A DNA stretch of 64,000 nt from Mytilus galloprovincialis (taxonomy: Eukaryota; Mollusca; Bivalvia; Mytilida; Mytilidae). A model generated the notes under the pieces. That model was not told where the DNA came from and made no database searches. It worked only from the letters and a program-made list of their open reading frames with translations. The translations under genes and the position numbers were made by a program. Location of the stretch: assembly GCF_965363235.1 (NCBI RefSeq), contig NC_134849.1, positions 54,816,122 to 54,880,121 of the forward strand, in the 5' to 3' direction. Positions 58,220 to 64,000 of the stretch are shown here, piece after piece. The first letter of the stretch is position 1; each line of letters opens with the position of its first letter.

Positions 58220-58460
58220 ATATGGTTATATTTATAAATTGTCTGTACATTTTTACTTTGAATTTTCGAAAAACTAAGTTTGTCTACCTCAGAAATAGAT
58301 TAGCTTAGCTGCATTAAGTTATTTTGGTCCTCAATGCTCTTCAACTTCGTTCTTTTTTTTTTCTTTTTAATTTTTTTTGGATTCGAGCGTCACTGATGAG
58401 TCTTTTGTAGACATTACGCGCGTCTGACATAATTACAAAATGTTATCCTGGTAACTATGA
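58220..58460 (+). repeat. Decayed retrozyme monomer with broken hammerhead
   Basis: Shares TTTTCGAAAAACTAAG, TCAATGCTCTTCAACTT and GAGCGTCACTGATGAGTC with the 355-bp monomer. In the hammerhead (58387-58430) GAAA is replaced by ATTA, so it should be inactive. Confidence 0.78.
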
Positions 58461-58704
58461 TGAGTTTATTTGATATACAGTATTAAGAAATTCCAAAATG
58501 ACCACCATTGTCATGGGAACAAGGAGAAAGTTTAACATTGTCATTATAGGAACACACCTTTCAACTGCATTTTTCTTAAGAAATATAAGATTAAACTTAA
58601 TGAAGATTTATTGGCAAATAACAACGCATGTCTCAAGGTTGCATCAGTCTTTGTATCAATGTTTTAATTTGATACGACTGCGTAGTTTTTAAGTTCACCT
58701 CTAC

Positions 58705-58712
58705 TATAAATA
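58705..58712 (+). promoter_or_regulatory. TATA box of gene D
   Basis: ACTATAAATAAC 110 nt before the ATG. It lies in otherwise diverged sequence relative to the C1 promoters, so conservation is informative. Gene B has a weaker CATAAATAA at 34494-34502. Confidence 0.6.
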
Positions 58713-58762
58713 ACCTACTTTATGTTAATTTTAAAGTAGGTGAATACGTTGAAACGACACAT

Positions 58763-58770
58763 ACTTCCTC
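58763..58770 (+). promoter_or_regulatory. Conserved ACTTCCTC element, gene D
   Basis: 52 nt before the ATG; one base differs from the others. Confidence 0.45.
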
Positions 58771-58814
58771 ATTCTTGCGTAGCCATCCTTTTAATATAAG
58801 TGCAACATGCAAAT

Positions 58815-58869
58815 ATGGATACATTTCAAATTCTCTTTTCAGTTTTTCTTATTTTGTTAAAATGTAAAG
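58815..58869 (+). CDS. Gene D exon 1, signal peptide
   Basis: ATG then FQILFSVFLILLKCK, phase-1 end at gtaaga. Nearest of three first exons to the CTLD exon at 61309, with its own TATAAATA box 110 nt upstream. Confidence 0.72.
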
Positions 58870-61308
58870 GTAAGAAAACGCTATTGTAGTATTTATTTAT
58901 GTACTAATTTGTGTATTAGTGTATGTCACCCTTTCGTAAACGGGTGATGTATTGTTATTCTTTGAATTTTTACGTCCACATTTTTTGTTGGTTTGACACA
59001 TATTGATGTTACTGCACCAGGTGTAGATGTTCGGCTAGGGTGTGGAAATTCAGTATAGCCGTCAATATATTGGAAACTGAAAAAATACAAAAACACAAAA
59101 AGAGTGCCAAATTTAACGAAATTGTAAGATACTATGACTTGTCATTCGAAAATATTCTATTCATCTTTAGAACTTAAAAAATGGCCCATAAGAGAACGGT
59201 TTCAAAAGTTATCAGATGCCATCACTATTTCAAAATGGCAATTGCTGTTATGGAAACAAAAGCGAAATATTTTTAATTCGCAAAAACATCTCATTTAATG
59301 TTTACATCCGTCACGAAAAAAGAATAAAGATATGTAAATAAAAGATAGTCATATTGAAAGGTCATTATCTAAGACTTAAATATTAAATATGAAACATTCA
59401 ATACCCGATGGGTGTACTTCAGTTACAGTAAAAGAAAAAAAATGAGCTTGTGAAATGCAAACAAAAAGGTATCGTAAGATTGTAGAACCTTGAATGTGCA
59501 TCTAATATGGTTTGAAATCATTGATAACAAAATAAATATTTATACTAGCTGAACAAAATATTCAAAGAATAAATTATAGTTTTGAATAGGTAAACTTTTA
59601 ACCTCGTTTATTTACGGGATCGAAACGTTAACGAGGTCCACATGTGGAACAGAATACGCTTACCCTTCAGGGGAACCTAATTCCCAGCTTTTTTTTTTTG
59701 TTTGGTTTGTGTTGCCCAGTCTTTATACTGTGTTCTTCTGATTATCTGTTGTTATTTGTTTTCTTTTTTAGCCATGGCGTTGTCAGTTAATTCCGACTTA
59801 TGAGTTTGGATATCCCTCAGTAAACTTTTTTACCCGGAAAGTTTCTCAATTTCAAGGATCAATACTCAACATCCTTGAAAAATAAAAGCGTGCTCTCCTA
59901 CTTTGCTTTGCGTATATCCAACCGGTAACACTGTAAACATCACTATCAGATCGGTGCAAATGGCATGAGTCTGTTTTGCAAAATTTCCAACATTTACATG
60001 TACATTTGAAAAAAAATATAATGTTAGCAACTTTAACACCATGCAAAAAGAAACACAGAAGAAAAGATGTTGAAAAGCAGTCAAATAACCTCGATCACCC
60101 ATTAAACATACCCCCTAAACAAAAGCCCAGATAATTTAAATAATAACAATATCAGGCTTTCTTGGAAACAATAGATTTAACGGGCCGGGTGCCTGACCTT
60201 AAACATATATGAAAAACAAATGTTTTACTAAAGAAAGCACAAACAATGAATAACATGTATGTGCATAATGGGTGCTGTCAAATGTCTATATGCAAGGAAC
60301 TCTTTTTTTATTGAAGTTTTTAGCAGTCATGACATAAGTACATATGTTTATTAAACTTTAAAAAAAAAATGTAAAAAAATATTTTGTATTTACAGTTTTT
60401 CCTCCAATCTTATGGCATTTTGGAGTAAGAGCAGACTGGTTGTCATCGAGTCAAACTAATATGTTAGGCTTAGAATGACATATTTGAAATAAGAAGACAT
60501 ACTATTATTGCAAATTAGACAACTATTCACCAACATTAGGATTAAGAGAATGTAAGCAATGATAGGCAAATGTACCGTCTTCATCGATGAGAAAATCCTT
60601 ATAGTTTAAAAGGGCCGATCTAGTTCATGGCAGAGTTTATTCATTTGAAACTGCAATGTCAGAAGCTGTATTCACACCAAACGCCATGTACAGTAAACAC
60701 GTTTACACTTAGATATATTGTGAAATACACAGGTTTCACAATCAGGTTGTTCATATCTAAACATCTGGGTTAAATACCTTTACATCAGGTGTGTTCACAC
60801 TTGTAAACTATATGTCATTTAAATGCTCATTATATAGAATCGAATTGAAAATTATCAGATGACTCTCTACTTTCTAGCAGTTATGACTTGTTTTCTTAAC
60901 CCACATAGGTTTCATTGACTACCAACTGCATGTAGACAACCACATGTAAATATTGAGTTTTAATTATCAATGGGAACGTAATTGTGTTTAGTTTACGTGT
61001 GAATTACACTAACACAACACTGAGTTTAGGTCAATGTGAACACGACCAGTGACACAGCTTTTTCTAATAATCTAACAACATTGATTAGTCAATCGTAGTA
61101 AGAAAAAAAATCATTTTTATAGTTGATACACTCTTTTTGAATAATAATTAAAAAACTGTGTTGGAAAGTTCCAATAATTAAATTGAGAGGAAATTGGGGA
61201 TATGTCAAAGCGACAACAGCCCGACCAAAGTATGTCTACTTTACGAAGTATCAGCGTTTGTTTCTTTCATTGGAAATACAAATATTATCTCATATTTATA
61301 TTTAATAG
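58870..61308. other. Gene D intron 1
   Basis: AT-rich; dispersed repeat fragments near 59600-60170 (CGTTTATTTACGGGATCGAA, GCCATGGCGTTGTCAGTTAA). No exon found. Confidence 0.5.
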
Positions 61309-61503
61309 AATTGACTACGCAAAATGTGATTTTTTACAATACAACACAAACATGGAAAGATGCTGCTAATATATGTGCAAGTACAGGTGGAGTATTGGAA
61401 AGTAACATCACTTTATTGAGGGATCTAGACGAATTCAAAATCGCAAACGAAGACGTGTGGATTGGCAAATTTAAAACATTAACTAATTGGACATATATTC
61501 GAG
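61309..61503 (+). CDS. Gene D exon 2, first half of CTLD-1 (gene continues outside)
   Basis: Acceptor tttaatag, donor gtttgt. Encodes TWKDAANIC, GGVLESNITL, DVWIGK and NWTYIRG, closest to gene B exon 2. The WSC, second lectin, membrane and tail exons must lie beyond 64000 if the gene is intact; a Penelope-like element lies antisense in the next intron. Confidence 0.83.
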
Positions 61504-62289
61504 GTTTGTTCATATATGATCTTATATTTGTTATTCTCGTGGGATTTTGTCTGATGTTTGGTCCATTTCTATGTGTGCTACATTTTAGTGTTGTGTCGTT
61601 GTTCTCCTCTTATATTTAATGCGTTTCCCTTGGTTTTAGTTTGTTACCTCGATTTTGTATTTTGTCCATGGATTTATGAGTTTTGAACAGCGGTATACTA
61701 CTGTTGCCTTTATTTGTGTAACAGAATGAAAATATTGTGTATACTTCAACGTTAAAAGCAGCAATACTAAAAAAAATAAAAGAATAGTTCTGACAACACT
61801 ATAATTGTATCCAACTAAATTAGACTTAACTTAAATATGCATTTTGCCGTGCAGACAGACTGAAGCCAGAAAAATGTTTGCTGTCGCATACAACAATACA
61901 CTAATCTCATATAAATATTCAAACACCATATAACACTGCAGTATAGTATATATAATAAATAATTTACACACAAATTGGTGAACAAAAAAATACTTCCGGC
62001 AACAAAATTAGTAAACACATGTATATATATATATATATATTAGTCTGAAAGATTGTGTAACAATACCGATAAATAGATGGAAAACAAAACACTAAAAAGT
62101 GTTGAATATCATTGCACAAAGATGGAAAAACTGAACAGATGATATAAATTATACAATAATTGCAAATATTTCGGCTCAACAAATGGCCTTCTTCGGTGAC
62201 AAAAGTTTTAACAATAATGAGATATAATGTATAAGGTGTAAACATAGATCACTAATAATACAGGTAAGTTTTGGTCGATTGATTTTAAT
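61504..62289. other. Gene D intron 2, before the retroelement
   Basis: Dispersed repeat at 61560-61720, a short (TA)n run at about 62021-62040, and at about 62165-62210 a block (TTCGGCTCAACAAATGGCCT) probably belonging to the 3' end of the Penelope-like element. Confidence 0.5.
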
Positions 62290-62335
62290 CCAAAATCCTG
62301 AATATAATAATATAAACACTAGACTGTAAATTTAA

Positions 62336-63517
62336 TTATTTCTTTCTATTGATTCCATCTGGATGGAGGACACCCAGTGTTTTTATCCAAAACCTCTCCC
62401 GATTTTCTCTTTGCCTATTTTGCCATGTACAATCCTGTTCGATCACAAGGATCTTCATGTGATCAAAATCTTTCAGATTGTGATCTGGTAACCTGAAATG
62501 TTGGCTGACAGGAATATACGGTTTTTTTGTGAGGTCACTCCTGTGGCCATTGAGGCGTTTGTGAAATGGCTGCATAGATTCACCAACATATTGGAGACCA
62601 CATCTAGGACACTCAAGAACGTAAATCACGTTTGAGCTTTTGCAGTTGACATTGCAAAAGATCTTGTATGTCTTTTCTGTGGTCTTACTGTGAAATGTTG
62701 ATGAATGCTGCAATTGGTTGCAACATGTGCAGCGCTTGTCTCCACAAGGCTGACAATTACCTACAGTATGGTTAGGTTTGGAAAGGTCAGCACGGACAAG
62801 TATATTTCTCAGGCTGTTAGGTTGTTTGAAGGCAATCATGGGAGGCTCAGGAAAGATTTTGGATAACTTCGAATGTTTCTCGATTGCTGTCCAATGATCA
62901 CGAATGGTCTTGAAACTATTTCTCAGGCATGGATGGTAGGTGAGCACACATGGGATTCTTTTACTTTTCTGTTTATCTTTGTAAGTTAGCAGACTGCTTC
63001 TGGGGATGGATTCCGCTTTTCGAAAACTATTTTTGATGTTTTTGTGTTTATATCCCCTTCTTTTTAAATGTCCTTTAAGCTGCCCCAGACGTTGTTTTGC
63101 AGTGTCTTCAGAGGAGCAGATTCGCCTTATTCTGAGAGCTTGGCTGTATGGAATGCTCTTCGTGCAGTGTGGAGGATGGCAACTTTCAGGCGACAAGTAT
63201 TGATGAGTATCTGTAGGTTTAGAGTATATATCTGTGTTTATTATACCTACAGAGAGGGTGCTAGATGTATCAAGGAAGTTTATGGTGGAATTAGATGTTT
63301 CATGGGTGAATTTGATGGTAGGGTGTTGATTGTTAGCATTTGTTATAAAAGTTTGTAATTTTTGGTCTCCCTTATCCCATTTCATGTCAACGTCATCAAT
63401 GAATCGATACCAGGAAAGCGGTTTTTCGATGGAGCACTCCAGCAGTTGCTTTTTAAAATTTACCCATGAATATATTGGCATAAGATGGAGCCATTTTTGT
63501 ACCCATAGCAGTGCCAT
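62336..63517 (-). pseudogene. Penelope-like RT C-terminal part plus GIY-YIG endonuclease
   Basis: Starts inside the RT: WYRFIDDVDMKW is the catalytic C motif (two Asp). Next come a basic linker, a Cys-rich CQPC..RCTCC cluster and VIYVLECPRCGLQYVGES, the GIY-YIG core as altered in this family, followed by RLNGHRSDL and the closing FWIKTLGVLHPDGIN. About 390 codons to the stop. Its true beginning lies in the other frame upstream; the apparent Met at the 63517 end is not a real start. Confidence 0.85.
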
Positions 63518-63980
63518 TTGTCTGTAAATAGTGTTCTCCTTGGAATGTGAAGTTGTTCTTTTTCAAGACCATAGTAAGCATTTCAACTAAGCAATCAGTA
63601 GGTAGAATTTTAGGAGATCGAGAGTCCCAAACTTCTCTACATGCTTCAATACCATCCGCATGGGGAATATTCGTATAGAGAGAGGTGACATCCATAGTGA
63701 CAAGAGTAGTATTGGCAGGTAGAGGGTTTAAATCCTGCATCTTTAGTAAGTAATCTGTAGAATCTTTAATAAAAGATGGCAAGTTTTCTACATGTGGTCG
63801 AAGATAGTAATCAACGAATTCGGATATTTTTTCGGTGGGATGACCATTAGCTGAGACGATTGGTCTACCTGGGTTACCAGGTTTATGAATTTTAGGGAGC
63901 AGGTAGAATCGCCCAGGTTTTGAATTTTCAGGTTTTAAATATTTGAAAGTATCTATATCAATGATGTTATTGTCACACAT
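63453..63980 (-). pseudogene. Penelope-like RT, palm and fingers part
   Basis: Reads [10 protein letters not shown] and GRPIVSANG (fingers), [15 protein letters not shown] (A motif with catalytic Asp) and [18 protein letters not shown] (B motif). It is in a different frame from the RFIDD part, so one indel separates them. The N-terminal part lies outside the window. Confidence 0.85.
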
Positions 63981-64000
63981 TTCCTTTAAACATTCTGTTA

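Larger units (their letters stand above)
57573..59257. repeat. Series of X-box-like palindromes in divergent repeats
   Basis: GTTGCCATGGAAAC (57573), GTTGTAACCATGGAAAC (57691), GTTGATATGGAAAC (57969), GTTGTCATGGCAAC (58119), ATTGTCATGGGAAC (58507), GCTGTTATGGAAAC (59244). Several are followed by A-rich AAATTT sequence, so they may be an old satellite. Confidence 0.5.
62290..64000 (-). mobile_element. Penelope-like retroelement, 5' end beyond window
   Basis: - strand element with reverse transcriptase then zinc-finger-like and GIY-YIG parts, the diagnostic order of Penelope-like elements. One frameshift near 63460-63500 breaks the frame, so this copy is probably inactive. Inserted antisense in gene D intron 2. 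Confidence 0.85.

Noticed and set aside
63006..63358. + strand frames over the Penelope-like region
   Set aside because: Shadows of the - strand RT/GIY-YIG coding sequence.

Overview
The window looks like nuclear DNA of a marine bivalve, most likely a mussel-type mollusc. It is AT-rich, its genes are spread over many short phase-1 exons with introns of 0.1-7 kb, and it is full of short non-autonomous repeats. Hammerhead-ribozyme tandem repeats and a Penelope-like reverse transcriptase with a GIY-YIG end also fit this. The species assignment is inference; nothing here proves it.

The gene content is a tandem family of cell-surface receptors, all on the + strand. Gene A (2139-31067) and gene B (34613-50106) each have 11 exons with the same phases and nearly the same exon lengths. 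Each encodes a signal peptide, a C-type-lectin-like domain (CTLD) with a WSC-like cysteine module inserted in its middle, a second CTLD-like unit, a short stalk, one membrane helix, and a cytoplasmic tail of about 200 residues. The tail carries tandem tyrosine motifs (DYDHL, VYDHL, PTYDH, YxHF) at nearly fixed spacing. Gene B is open throughout (586 codons plus stop). Gene A reads the same way, but its exon 7/exon 8 junction makes an in-frame TAA. Downstream there are three more signal-peptide first exons (53443, 55125, 58815), two of them made by a 1.68-kb tandem duplication. They lie upstream of a single CTLD exon (61309-61503) whose gene runs out of the window.

Layout: 1-2138 upstream repeats; 2139-31067 gene A, with introns holding a TTAA-flanked element with 186-bp satellite, a decayed gag-like/SGNH element, stacked terminal-inverted-repeat (TIR) elements, a decayed two-unit retrozyme copy and a LINE fragment flanked by 120-bp direct repeats; 31068-34612 intergenic repeats; 34613-50106 gene B, whose third intron holds a 6.2-kb TIR element that contains a 355-bp hammerhead retrozyme array (seven intact-looking ribozymes) and a 260-bp satellite; 50107-58814 duplicated first-exon region; 58815-61503 start of gene D; 62336-64000 a frameshifted Penelope-like element on the - strand, inside gene D.

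The receptors look like candidate immune pattern-recognition or phagocytic receptors. This rests on domain architecture, the tyrosine-rich tails and local duplication, and it is inference. The retrozyme array and the Penelope-like element fit the known pairing of hammerhead ribozymes with Penelope-like retroelements.
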